Below the pieces are notes generated by a model. It had not been told where the DNA came from. It saw only the letters and a program-made list of their open reading frames with translations, and made no database searches. Shown piece after piece: positions 22,971 to 35,175 of a DNA stretch of 64,000 bases; position 1 is the stretch's first letter, and the number at the start of each line of letters is the position of its first letter. The stretch is from Hevea brasiliensis (lineage: Eukaryota; Streptophyta; Magnoliopsida; Malpighiales; Euphorbiaceae): the NCBI RefSeq assembly GCF_030052815.1, contig NC_079496.1, forward strand, positions 38,899,593-38,963,592, read 5' to 3'. The translations under genes and the position numbers were made by a program.

Positions 22971-23752
22971 TTCACATCTTTCCAAAGCATCTTGGTCAGT
23001 GGAGAAGCTAACATAGAGAACCCTTTCACAAATCGGCAGTAGTATCCAGCTAAACCCAGAAAACTGCGAATTTCTGTGACATTTCTGAGTGGTTTCTAAT
23101 TAAGGATAGCTTCTACCTTGCTAGGACCTACCTTAATCCCTTCAACTGACACAATATATCCCAAGAAAGAGATTTCCTTCAGCTAAAATTCACATTTTGA
23201 CAATTTAGTGTACAACTGTTTCTCTCTTAAAGTTTACAGTACAATCCTTAAGTGTCTATCATACTCCTTTGCATTCCTCGAATATATCAAAATATCATCA
23301 ATAAACACAACCACAAATTGGTCGAGGTATGGTATGAAGATAATGTTCATCAGATCCATAAAAGGAGCTGGAGCATTTGTTAACCTGAATGGCATCACTA
23401 GAAACTCATAATGGCCATATCGAGTTCTGAAAGTAGTTTTTGAAATACTCTACTCTTACACCTTCAGCTAATAATACCCCGATCGCAAGTCAATTTTAGA
23501 GAACACAACTGCACCCTTCAATTGATCAAACAGGTCATCAATGCGGGGCAATGAATATCTGTTCTTTATGGTCACCTTATTCAACTGTCGATAATCAATA
23601 CACAAGTGGAGAGTGCCATCTTTCTTCTTAACAAATAACACCGGCACTTCCTAAAGTGACACACTAGGGCAGATGAAGCCCTTTTCTAGCAACTCTTGCA
23701 ATTGTACCTTCAACTCCTTTAATTCAGCAGGTGTCATTCTATACGGAGTAAT
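22971..23752 (-). pseudogene. pol: Reverse transcriptase of element J, cut by element D
   Basis: Reading the minus strand from 23752: [45 protein letters not shown] and the catalytic FIDDILIYS near 23285-23311, then a thumb region with [14 protein letters not shown]. Many stops interrupt it. The first codons end where element D's LTR begins, so D inserted into the RT. Confidence 0.8.
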
Positions 23753-24939
23753 TGTAACATCCACACTTTAGCTAATCTGTACAGTCTACTGTTTCGGTGA
23801 CCAATATTAGTCCGAGCAGCTAGAATATTTGAAATTATAATTAGACTAGAGTGAGGAGTCATAAATAAACCAAATAATAATCAGAAAAATCAAGAAAAAT
23901 ATTTAGGAATGAAATGCACTAAGGTTAAATGAGCCATAACCCCAGTGATGAGTAACCCGAAGGGGAAGTGACGGTGAAGGCCATTAGCAACCCTAGACCT
24001 GGGGAAAACTTCATGAAATAATTTTTGGGACCTCAGGAAAGGATTATTGGGGTTCCAATGATAAAAAAATGTTAAGAAAACACAAGGAAAAATTTTATCA
24101 ATCGGTACACCCAATTTTAGCTCGTTAAGCCAAATAGAGGGCATTTGGTCATTTCGTCCTCAGTGATGATTTTTGACCAACTTGTCCATTTAAGTAAGTG
24201 AAACTTTTATGAAGAACACCAATCCAAATTTTTTCCATAACTAAGTCATTTTGCCACCCAAATTTAATAGTCTAATACTGCTAGAACCACTTGGTGCCCA
24301 GAAAATCTGGGTTAGACCAATCCGGCCAGCCATGTTCAAATGGCTATAACTTGAGCTACAAAACTCCAATTGGATTGATTCAAAAAGGGAAATAAATTTA
24401 AGACAATAAGGAACAATTTCTATGAAGAAAACTTAGCCAAATTCTAATAGTAAAATGACCAATGGAATAGTGCAAAATAGGACACCAAAACTAAAAATTT
24501 GAAATTTTGCCTAAACGACTTAAGTTTTGAGAAAACAACCAAAACCAACAAATTAGGTAACCAAAATGTGGTATGTGGGTGAAATTATAATTCCCATACC
24601 TATTAAGCATTAAAAAGTCAACAAATTGACTTGGATAGTTTCATGAATAGTAACCCAGAAATATAAATTTTAAAGAACGTCAAGTTTAGCATATTAAAGC
24701 TAAGTATAAGTATATTTGAATTAGTTTTGGAGTTATGATAAATTGGGATACTGAAACACTGTGAAACTATGTGTTTCACTGGAAAAGAATACTAGGAAAG
24801 AACCCGAGACATCGAGTCAAGGCCAAGAGGTGACTCGTATAAGGTTTGTGCACAACTAACTATTTTGTTACTTTTCACTTCTAAATTGATTTGAAAAATT
24901 TTATTTTATGATTTATAATTTTGTTGTGTTGAGGATTTT

Positions 24940-26332
24940 TGTAACATCCCCATTGTACGTGTTCTGTACGTTCTGTTGCTCCAATGGCCAAATAACAATC
25001 CAGGCAAGTTAGGATGTCTGGAACTACACTTCGGTGATAGTGAACAGACATATAATGATGAAATAAATAAAAACAAAATACAAGAAAAATGAAAGAAAAG
25101 TGAAAGAGAGAAAACAAAGCTAAGTTAAATGAGCCGGCATCGCAGCGATGGGTGACCGCACTGGGAAGGCCGTTGCCGACCCCAGAATCGCGACGAACCC
25201 TCGAAATTTAATTTTGAGACATAAATAAAGGTTTATTGAAATGTAATTCACACTAAAAATATCAAAGAAAAATTAATAAATTAGTACAAAGAAAAATGAA
25301 AAATCGAGAAACAGACAAAAATTGGTGTTATCGAAAAATCAGGAATATAACATGAAGTGGGCCATTTTGGTCATTTGACACCTAGAGTTGCCTTTTGAAC
25401 TCAATTTCCATTAAAAATAAATGATATTGCACTTAGAAAATGTCATGAAAAATTAAATTGTGATACATTATAAGAATAGTGAAAGAAATGGGATGTAAAC
25501 TTAGGATAATTAAAAGTTTAATTATATTTATATATATATTAACTTAGTGGACCACTAGGGGAGTATTTTAAACACCTAAATGGACATGTGTAATCCCATA
25601 ACAGCTTCTCCTTCCTCATAACTCACTTTGGCCGAATTCCATCTCCTCCTAAAACCACCATTAACGTCCCAAGCAAAAGCTTTGCATCCACCATGAATAA
25701 GCCATAGTTTTCTCAAGCTCCTTCACTAAAGTTGGTCCACACCTCTTGGGCAGATTATAGGGAACAAAAAGGAAGAAATTTGGTGAAGTTTCAACAAGCT
25801 CCAAAAGCGGTAAGTGTCCAAAACCTCTCCCTTGCTTTAGTAAACCATGTGTTTAGGTTGAGGTGAGTATTTTGTTGAAGAGAAATAAAGAAAATCTTGA
25901 GAAATGAAATGGTCCATTTTCAGCAGCCATGACTGTGTGTTGTATTTGAGTTTTTCTTACCTCTAATGGATGGAAATTATGGTTGATTAACTCAAATAGA
26001 GGATGTAGTAAGTTAAAATCTAAGTGTGTGCATGTAGTGCTTGGATTAAGGGTGTGAAATGGAACCTTAATGCTTTGGGCAAACTGCCATGTTTGGCAGG
26101 CTATTAAATCATGAATTTGTGTGTGAATATGTAGTTTATTAATGAAATATGCTAGTGTTAAATTGTGAGCAGCATGGGTAAGTGATATTGAAGTATGATT
26201 ATGTTGAAGTGTATGTGTAATATTGACATTGAGATATGTTGAATTTTGGTGGAAGTTAATGTTGAACTTAATGGTGAATTGTGTGCATTGAGTACTTGAA
26301 TGTTCTACCCAAAATTGTTGCTAGAATTGTAT

Positions 26333-26389
<57 letters not shown>

Positions 26390-28382
26390 AAGTGTGATTG
26401 ATTGAATATTGAAGTAATGAGGAGGAGAAGGAATATCAAATTGGAAGTGTATGTGTTTTGTGTAGGTTATGTATTGATGGCAGTACATAAATTAGGTCGT
26501 AAGTGCCAAACAGTGAACCCAATTGATATGAGGCCAATGGAGGGTGAAACCAGACACCAAATAGGCCAACTTTCATGTAGAAATGTTGCCAAAATTCTAC
26601 CTAGAAACTGACCTTGAAAATGACTAAATCTGGAATGGTAACCTTGCAACCCAGATTTTTGACCATATAAATAGTAATCATTAGGATGACCATAACGTGC
26701 ACAAAACAGGTCCAATTGACCTGGAATTTTTCCCATGGTTAGCTTAGACATAGAGCTACAATTCTTATGAATACACCAAAGCCCAGATATTACCAGAACC
26801 AAGTCAAATAGCTTGCACAAGTTCGGGTACCAAAACTGCCAGGACTAAAAGTGACCTAAAATTGACCAAATTTTGCACTAAAGGTGCAATATGTCCAGCT
26901 TTAGTAAATTGACTATATCTTGGTCTACACAACTCAGAATGACCTGAAATTTTTCCCCGCGTGTAATAATACATAGAGCTACAATTTTGCTTCTTTGACC
27001 AGAAGCTAAAAACCAAGAGAACTAGGACTTTAAGCTAGACCAATCTAGCACACCAAAAATTGAGAATTTGACATTTACATACAATGATGCTTGAAGCAAT
27101 TTAGCAATGAATGCCAACTTATAAAAATGGTAAATTGCACTATATTGGTAGCATATTCAATTACAATATGTGACATGATGATGCTAGAAACAACTTATCC
27201 ATAGTACCTAAAAAGGTCAACATATGCATTGACCTATGAATTACATAATAGCTAGTAAACTCAAAAAAATTGATGAATTAAACAATTAATTTATAATGTG
27301 CCCTAGTTTGCCTAGTTGACTAGTTTGGATAGGTTGACATGCCAATAGGATTCTGACAGCTGTTCTGTAAATGGCTTCATGTCATACTGTATTTTTTACG
27401 GCTTATTATACTGCACTGTGACTTTAATAGCCTACGGCTATACATATTGTGTATTTATTTTTGGCTTATCGCCAGATTGACTATATGGCTTTTTAGCCAC
27501 GCTATTTGCACATTGGGAGACACTTTGTGACCGATGGTGTGACGGCCCGAGGTACTAGGTACCCAGTGCCAGTATATCCGTTTATCTAGTCTGGTTAGTA
27601 TGTAGGCTACACGGGTAGTAATTCAAGTACTATTAAATTCAAATAGCTAAATCCAATCTACTTACATACAGTACCACCAAAAATTCATAAACACTTTATT
27701 TACTTTATTTTAGTGTATATTTCTTTACATTTGGCACCACTAAGCAAAATTGCTTAGCGCGTTGCTTTTGTAATGCGTAGGTATTGGAGACAAAGCTGGG
27801 GAGTCCAGCAGACCTACGATCGGGTGAGACATCAGATCTGCACAGGAGTCCAGAGTCATCTGCACTGCATTGCATACATGGTAGGACTTAGGATATCTTG
27901 TATTTTGTACTTTTATTGTATTTTTGAAATTCGGCCTTGTATTTGGTAATGTTATGAAAGCTCTAAAGTTTGTAATATTTTGTGCATATTAAATGACATG
28001 GAGATTTTCTGGATATATTTAAATTATTATGGACTGTATTATGGAGCTGTTTAATGACTGTAAAAGTCTATTGACTTTACTGAGAAATAGAGAATGTGAA
28101 ATATTTGAGATTTTGATATTATCATATTAAACTGTTTTCAACAGGTTTGGAAGGACAGTTTGTCCGAAATACAAACGGCACCTTGCCAAATTTTTTATTA
28201 CCATTTTTGAAACACTGATTTTATTAAAGTATGAAAATAGAACCAGTATGTTATGAATAACACATAAAGACTTCTTAAATCAAATTGAGTCCAGAAAATG
28301 TGATAATCATAGACTAGGTGCCCCGGCATGCCGTGTAGCATGCCTTGCTCGGCTACACTGTAGATGGGTAAGGGGTGTTACA
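24940..28382 (+). mobile_element. Solo LTR C with perfect target-site duplication
   Basis: This 3,443-bp LTR runs from TGTAACATCC to GGGTGTTACA, flanked by ATTTT at 24935-24939 and 28383-28387. It has no internal region. It contains the 5S-like module (25122-25168), a long (AT)n run (26335-26388), the leader hairpin (27740-27757) and the AG|GT and acceptor-like sites (about 27780 and 28145). A solo LTR arises by recombination between the two LTRs of a full element. Confidence 0.9.
26335..26388. repeat. (AT)n microsatellite in solo LTR C
   Basis: About 26 uninterrupted AT units. It is not seen in the related LTRs, so it expanded after insertion. Confidence 0.95.
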
Positions 28383-29115
28383 ATTTTAATTTGCTGAATG
28401 AAATTGTATAAATTAATTGTCAATTTTCTTATGCATTTAAGGATTTATTGCATGGTTTTGAGGATTGTAAATTTTAAGTTTGATGTGTTGCCAACCTTGA
28501 GCATGAATTTATGATGATTCAATATGTTAATGGTTTGTAAACACTTTGTAAACAGAAATTGTTTTGAATATGATTTGAAACCATAGTTGACATGGCAATA
28601 TATGTTCTGAATTCTCATTAGCTTGTCTAGTGAGATATCTCCTCCACTAGATGGGGTGAGTTCCTTCCTCTCTGGCTTGCCAGTTGGGGAAGAGTTTGAA
28701 TGAGTACTCATATATACTAGCTAGTTTTTGTTCCTCCCTTTTAGCCTCGGTTATTGGGAGAGTTTGAAATATCGTGGTGTACAACACGACATCTATTTGA
28801 ATTTTGGGTCATGGGTTCAACTATGTGAATTGTTGGCACTGCCCTTTAAATTATGCATAGTTTGATAAATTGTGGTTGAAATAAATAATTTGTTAGTGAT
28901 TCAAAATATTTTTGTATTGTTTCGAGATTTAAAAGAAATGTAGATAAATAATTACTATTTGATCAAAATGTTATTCAAATGAATAATTTGCATGAATGAA
29001 AATATTGATTTCTGAATGTTATGAATTTTGAAGAATTTAGAAATTTAAATTTTTATTTGTTATGAATTGTCAAGCATAACTTGTATTAAATTTTAAATTA
29101 TTAGTTTGTGCACCA

Positions 29116-29154
29116 CTGAGTTCACCACTCAGCGATAGCTTTGTATGCTGTCGC
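29116..29154 (+). other. Leader double hairpin of element D
   Basis: CTGAGT-TCACC-ACTCAG forms a perfect 6-bp stem. It is followed at once by GCGATAGC-TTTGTAT-GCTGTCGC (8 bp with one G-U pair), then CAG|GTGAAA. The same place in LTRs B, C and G reads CTAAGCA...TGCTTAG, so the stem is kept while both arms change. Confidence 0.6.
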
Positions 29155-29856
29155 AGGTGAAAGAAAATATAAAGCAGCTGAGCAAGACTACTGAAAGACA
29201 TAGTGAGACTATCTTCGGGTATATCATAGGTATACCCTTGTATCTTATATTTTGATGTAATTCTGTAATTATATGTATGAGATTTCCTTTGAGCAGTTGT
29301 ACCAACTCTTTTGTAATATATTTTTGGATTGTAATCAAATACAAATTATTGTAAGGTTATCTTGAGATTTTATATACTTATAAAGTTTTGTACTACTAAA
29401 TTTTTAATGCTCCCATGAATGTAAATATTAATTTTGTTATTTTAATGAGATATTTCAATGTTTGATTTAATTTAAACTGTGTATTGAGTTACTTGTGCTG
29501 ATTTGTGAAATGAAATTGATTAATGGACTTGTGATTGAGAAATATATTGGGAGTGTCTTTATTTTCAGTTTTTGAAGAATTGTTTTCTCAAAATACAAAT
29601 GGCACTCTGCTGAAATTTTTGTAAAAATTGTGGAGTTTTTAAGTATCTAAAAATTTAATTTATATTTGAATTATAAATAAAGGTTTTTAATATCTGAAAA
29701 CAAAATTTACCCACCAATTTAAAAATGAACGAAAATTGTTTTAAAATCCTTTGTAGTATATTTAATGGGTTACCAGTAGACGAAGTACGGTAATTCATTA
29801 GGTATACTACGGGAGCATATTACATCTTACGAGGAGTAGGGTGTGACATGTTTTAG

Positions 29857-29868
29857 TGGTATCAGAGC
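29857..29868 (+). promoter_or_regulatory. Primer binding site of element D
   Basis: TGGTATCAGAGC lies eight bases after the LTR end GTGTGACA and is complementary to initiator Met tRNA. The same arrangement, with the same spacer type, is found in element H. Confidence 0.9.
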
Positions 29869-30031
29869 TAGTTTTTAAAGTAAATTTTGAACTGTGAATT
29901 TGAAATATTTTTTGATAAGTACAACCGCTCGAATGTTTGATACATATAGTACATTTACATCATAAATATGAACTAACGGGGAGAAATCTCCTTGTGTTGG
30001 TTGTACAAAAAAAAAAATCCTATGAATAGGT

Positions 30032-30530
30032 ATGGACAAGGGGGATAAAACAGTAGAGCAGTCTGATATAGCTGACGTACAAGGAGAGGCCCCAGTTCCG
30101 CGGAGCGTTAGAGGTCCAGCTGCACTAGTCCCTCCTATACAAATTACTGCACAAATGGCCCAGCAGATGGCCATATTCTTTCAGCAAATGGCTAATAATC
30201 TGTCAGCCCAGGCCAAGTACAAACCCAACCCCCTCAAGAGCAGTATGAAAAAGAGAAAAGTGGGAAATCTATCAGTCAAAGTTCGAGTAGTAATTTAGGA
30301 AAGAGAAAAGATTTTGAGGGACCCCGAGCTCCCAAGTATGACAGAGCCAGATCTTCAGGGAGGAAGCAATCAAGAACCATTCGTCAAAGAACCAGAAGTT
30401 CCTACCCTATCCGTATCTGTGATGTTTGTGAAAAATGACATGGGGGTATTTGCTATAGGGTCACTGGAGCCTGCTTCAATTGTGGTGGAATCGGACATTT
30501 CACTCGAGCTTGTACTAGCACACGTTGATT
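30032..30530 (+). pseudogene. gag: Capsid-less gag of element D
   Basis: The N-terminal part starts at ATG 30032 (MDKGDKTVEQSDIAD) and has a Gln/Met-rich helix (QITAQMAQQMAIFFQQMA). About 75 codons later it passes directly to a basic linker and a zinc knuckle. That knuckle lies in another frame near 30409-30520: ICDVCEK, stop, HGGIC, then CFNCGGIGHFTRAC, a perfect CX2CX4HX4C. The roughly 200-residue retrotransposon capsid domain that should lie between is missing. Element H shows the same organisation, so the loss is inherited and not private to this copy. Confidence 0.65.
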
Positions 30531-30531
30531 T

Positions 30532-30855
30532 ATGCCATATGCTACACTAGAAGAATCAGTCCAAGGTTTTGATTTTAGAGGGTCATTAATAGTTAGTAGG
30601 GGCAGAGGTAGAAGTAGAGACAGCACTTCGGGTAATCCTAGTACAATGGACCAACCCAAGGAGAGGAATACACTAGAAAGAGGGAATGCCATGCATCGAG
30701 GGGAAAAAGCAAAGACTTCAGATGTAGTTGCCGGTATGTTCTTAACTTTTAAAAGGAATAATCAAGTACTATTTGATTCCAGCTCTACTTGTTTATATAC
30801 TAAAGCTAAAATTATATGTTATACTGCTGTTCCCTTGCATGGAGATAAATTTTGA
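30532..30855 (+). pseudogene. Gag tail and protease start of element D
   Basis: A 107-codon frame ends in DVVAGMFLTFKRNNQVLFD-SSST, matching the linker and active-site approach of Ty3/gypsy protease (VVAG...VLxDxGSTHS). The active-site Gly is Ser, so it is inactive. Nothing of RT follows. The sequence passes into non-coding filler. Confidence 0.55.
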
Positions 30856-31164
30856 TGTGTTAGTAATTAGTCTTTTAGGATAAGAATTGTGATAATAAGC
30901 GTGATTGAAATTAATTTTGAAAAAGTTTCTAGTGAGAGACATCTCCTAGACTATGATAAGTTATAAAGTTAATTATTGAGCCTAATTAGGTAAGGCAGGA
31001 GGACCTAAAAGTAAGTTATAGTAATATAGCTACCATAGATGCGGGTAAAGGTATTACTGCTGATAGATGTCAGTGGGTAGCATAATCAAAATAAGTTTAA
31101 GATATTAGTGGATTTGAGAGAAATAAGATATAGGGAAGTTTGATCTATTAAGATGTATCATAGT
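30856..31164 (+). other. Non-coding filler of element D
   Basis: No coding sequence is seen. The stretch matches element H (minus strand, about 59860-60130) through blocks such as GAGGACCTAAAAGTAAGTTA and GATATTAGTGGATT. It stops where LTR E begins. Confidence 0.55.
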
Positions 31165-34100
31165 TGTACCACCCCTATGTTCGGTAGTGCATTCTACTGT
31201 TCCGATGACCAGTGTCGGTCCGGACAGCTAGGATGCCTAGAACTACATTTAATTGTTAGTGAGGAGACATAAAATAATGAAATACAAGAAAATAAAATGC
31301 AAGAAAAACAAAGGAAAAATAATAGCAATGAAATGAAACTAAGTTAAATGAGCCAGCACCGCAGGGTTGGGTGACTGCACGGGGAAGTTACGACGCAGGC
31401 AACAGCCGACCCCAGGACTGCAGGGAACCCTCGGAATTTAGTTTTGAGATATAATTAAAGACTTATTGAAGTATAAATGTCATTAGAAATATCAAAGAAA
31501 AATTAATTAATTAGTACAAAAAAAAAGTGAAATCGAGAAAACTATAAAACTCAATGTTACCGAAAAATCGAGAATGCAACCTGAATAGGGGCATTGTGGT
31601 CATTTGACATCCGGAGTTGCCTTTTGACCTAAATGTCCATTAAAAATAAATGATATTACACTTCGAAAATGTCATGAAAAATTAAAATGGTGGTACATAA
31701 TCTAAATAGTAAAAGATATAAGGAAAATGTAGGAAATTGGAAACTTTGGATTAATTAATACTTTAACCATACTTAGTGCTCCACTAAGCCACTAAGTGAA
31801 GTTAATGGACATATAATATAGTCTATTGGGACAGAAAATCTGTCATCTTCAACCTCCCAAACAAACCAGCCTAAAATCCTCCCAAGCTTTCATCCATGGC
31901 CACCCACTTCCCAAGCTCAAATCTCCATGATTAAGCCATGCTTTCCATAACTTGTCTTCATTAAAGTTTATCCCCACCTTGCAAGCAAGAATTTGATAGT
32001 AATTTCAAGAGGAATAGGTGATGTTTGGTCAAGCTCACAAGGGGTAAGTATCCATTTCTTCAACTTTTCTTTGTTAAAGTTTGTGTGGGTGTTGAGATAA
32101 GTTGATATATGGAAGAAAAGTTGAAGTTTGGTAAGTTAGGGTGCTGCTCCATTTCGACAGCCATGGAAGTTTAATATGTAACTTGTTTTCTTCATGTAAT
32201 TGGTGATTTGGGATGTTAATTTAAATGTTTAATTGTATTGAAGTTGAATTCTATGTATAAAGTTTCATTTGTAAGCTTGAAAAGTGAAAATGGAAGTTGA
32301 TGTGTATGTGTAATTTTTGGGCAGCCTCAAAATGGAAATTGGTAAGGTTCAAATTCATGAAATGTTGTTGAAATATTGTACAAAAGAATGACAGCATATA
32401 TGTGTGTGGAATAGTAGTGATAGGTATGTAATTTGAATATGGAAGTTTGTGTGATAATTAGAAGTATTTATGTATATATATTATTGGGATTGAACTTTGT
32501 GAATGGTGACTGCATTTGGTGTATTTGAAGTGGTTATATACTGTCCAAGTTGATCTATAATGTAGAGAATGGAATGGTTTTGGTTAGTGCCAAATGCAGA
32601 ATGGTATGGGAAATGATGATGTAATTAGTAAACTTGTGTTTGGTTTGGTGTTTGAACAGGATGTAGAGGGCATTGTGCAAATGGACCTATAACCCTAAGT
32701 GTGTGGCTCCAATTGGTATAAGACCAATTGAAGGTGAAACTAGGCACAAAATGTGCCAACTTTCATGGGGGAAGCTTACCTAAATTCTGCCTAGAAGGTG
32801 ACTTGAAAAATGACCAAATCCGGATTAGTGACTTGAAAGCCTGGAAATTGACCATTTGGGTAGCAGTTAGTATTTTGATCACAACTTACTCAAAACAGGT
32901 CCAAATGACCTGAAATTTTTATCATGAATAGTTTAGACATAGATCTACAATTCTTATGAAGACACCAAAGCATAAAAATGGCCAGAACGAAGCCAAATAG
33001 CTTGCACAATTTCAGGTACCAAAACTGGCCGAACCAACAGTGACCTAAAAATGACCTAAGCCTACCATTTTAGTGCATTCTGTCCAGCATTGGTAAATTG
33101 ACCATATCTTGGTCTACACAACTCAGAATGACCTGAAATTTTGCCCCGCGTGCAATAAGACATGGACCTACAAGTTTGTAGTTTGGACTAAAACTCGAAA
33201 ACCAAGGGAACTAGGTCGTCCGGCTAGGTAAAAATAGTACACCGAAATCCGGTAAATTGCAATAAAATGCAATACAATTAGAAATGAAATTGGTAACATA
33301 TACCAACACTAAAGGGCCATAAAATGTGACATATTGGTAACATTAGAATTGACTCACTTAGAGTGCGTCAAAGGTCAACATTATAGCTTGACTAATGAAA
33401 TGAATTGAAGGGAATAGTACCAAGAAAATTTAAATATTAGATTTTATTGTTAGAAACAAATTAAGTACTGAAACACTTTAAATTGTGTGTTTCAGTTGAT
33501 AAGGATATTGAGAAGCATAAAGAACATTGAGTCAAGGCCTAGGAGCGACTCAAATCAGGTTTGTGCACAACTAGTTTTTAATTGATTTTGTTCTAAATTT
33601 TTCATATGATTAAATGAAGTTATTTTCCTTATGCATTATGTTTATCAAATATTGGATTTAATTCAATAATTATTGAAATTGTTATAGTATGTATGAATTT
33701 AGCTTTGTGAAATGGTATTTCCACAAGTATTAAGCATTGATGTGAATTGAATAAGTTATGTTTTGGAAAATTGTGATAGAACACGTTTTGAATTGTGATG
33801 GGCAATTTGCATGGAAAAATACAAATTTATGATTTGAATTGTGATGAGCATAAAAATTATTGGATATTGGAATTGACTTTAAATCGAATTGTATTGTGAT
33901 TTATGCTCACAAAAAGGATTGTGATATTGTTTTATATCTCACTATAGATGCTTGACTAGATTATTACCCGTCTCTCTCATTTGTTGAGAAGACAATGGAG
34001 TTAGTTGTGTTTTGATTACCATGGTACGTGCACAGGCTTAGATTCTCCTCTTATTAGAGGTTAGATCTAAGTTTTTTTATTTATTATGGCCCTTTAGGAA

Positions 34101-34200
34101 GATTTATTGTTGTGATGTGTACTGTGCACGATGATTCGACCTCCCCGATCATAGGGAGTTAGAATCCGATTCGACCTCCCTGACCAGAGGGACTTAGAAT
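31165..34200 (+). repeat. LTR E, cut on the right by element F
   Basis: It starts TGTACCACCCC (third-codon-like A-to-C change from TGTAACACCCC) inside D's filler. It follows the LTR pattern of element H: 5S-like module (31341-31389), GTGCACAACTAG region near 33570, and the duplicated 36-bp unit GTTAGAATCCGATTCGACCT near 34133-34200. It then stops abruptly at about 34200, where Tat-type sequence begins. The remainder should lie right of the window. Confidence 0.75.
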
Positions 34201-34732
34201 TATAACAAGGTATTTTGCGGTCGCCTGGACGAACACTCACCGAAGTGGGAAAGAGTGAGGAGTTGCCACTTTAATTTTGAGGGAAATTAAAGGAAACCAT
34301 TGGTGAAAATGAATTAAAAAGAAACTACTTCGAAAACAGTGATTCCAGGTTCGGGGTCCATATACGGGAGGGGAAGGTGTTCGGCACCTTGCCTTGTCCC
34401 TCAATAAGGGTAAACAAATTTGATCTTATGCTCTTTCGTAAATTAAAAAGGGTATTTAGGTTGGGATAGTGATGATGTTAATCCTTTGTGCAAAATAAAG
34501 GAGTGTTTGATATTTCACTTATTTAGGGTTGCCCAAGAACACGAGTTCATGAGATGGCCCTTTAGTGAATAGATGTTCGGATAAAGCTACCTTGTGTATT
34601 GGAGTTTTTTTTATTTTGAACTTTACTAAGAGAGCTTGGGACGGAACTTCTCTCGATCTCTAAATATATTTTATTTAAAGTGTCAAACAGGATATTTCGG
34701 ATAAGAACTCTTCTCTGAACTCTGCGTATTGT

Positions 34733-35085
34733 GAGAATCAGGTAAGAACTCTCCCCTTACCTCTTAAAGTATTAAGTTTAAAGATTTTAGTGAAGAATCT
34801 CGGATAAGAACTCTCCTCCGATCCCCTCGTTTTGTTTAAATTTTGGATGAGAATCAGGTAAGAACTCTCCCCCGATCTCTTAAAATATTTGGTTTAAAGA
34901 TTTTTAGTGAAGAATCTCGGATAAGAACTCTCCTCCAATCTCCTCGTTTTGCTCAAATTTCGGATGAGAATCAGGTAAGAACTCTCCCTCGATCTCTCAA
35001 AATGTTTGGTTTAAAGATTTTTAGTGGAGGATCTCGGATAAGAACTCTCCTCCGATCTCTCACAATATTTATTACGATCGTATAT
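34733..35085. repeat. 116-117-bp tandem repeat, three copies
   Basis: The unit starting GAGAATCAGGTAAGAACTCT recurs at 34733, 34849 and 34966, each containing GAATCTCGGATAAGAACTC. The open reading frame through it (34843-35175) simply follows the repeat and has no protein character. Confidence 0.85.
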
Positions 35086-35175
35086 CGTAAGAACCTTAGA
35101 TTAGGGGTTCTGGCGTCTGAAGACGCCAGGAATCCGAGCGAGGCTTCTCTTAACCCATTGATGCCTTATAACTAG

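Larger units (their letters stand above)
17862..23752 (-). mobile_element. Element J: decayed Tekay-type chromovirus on the minus strand
   Basis: In minus-strand order: RT, RNase H, integrase, chromodomain, polypurine tract and LTR. The RT is cut at 23752 by element D, inserted at ITPYRMTP of the RT N-terminus. The chromodomain is interrupted by solo LTR K. The LTR loses recognisable similarity near 17862. Gag, protease and the other LTR are not seen here and may lie right of the window beyond the nested elements. Confidence 0.8.
23753..29848 (+). repeat. 5' LTR of element D, interrupted by solo LTR C
   Basis: It starts TGTAACATCC inside element J and ends GGGTGTGACA, eight bases before the primer binding site. 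Without LTR C and its target duplication it is about 2.65 kb. It holds the 5S-like module (23921-23970), the leader double hairpin (29116-29154) with CAG|GT after it and an acceptor-like TTTTCAG near 29570. Confidence 0.75.
23753..31164 (+). mobile_element. Element D: non-autonomous Tekay-derived element, 3' side cut by LTR E
   Basis: A 5' LTR (23753-29848, interrupted by solo LTR C), a primer binding site, a short gag without capsid domain, a protease trace and non-coding filler follow in plus orientation until LTR E starts at 31165. It closely parallels element H in gag and filler. Confidence 0.75.

Noticed and set aside
26335..26388. (AT)n tract as an origin or matrix attachment element
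   Set aside because: A simple microsatellite in one LTR copy only, without other supporting signals.
34843..35175. 110-codon plus-strand open frame
   Set aside because: It is the translation of a 117-bp tandem repeat. The protein repeats with the DNA and has no domain.
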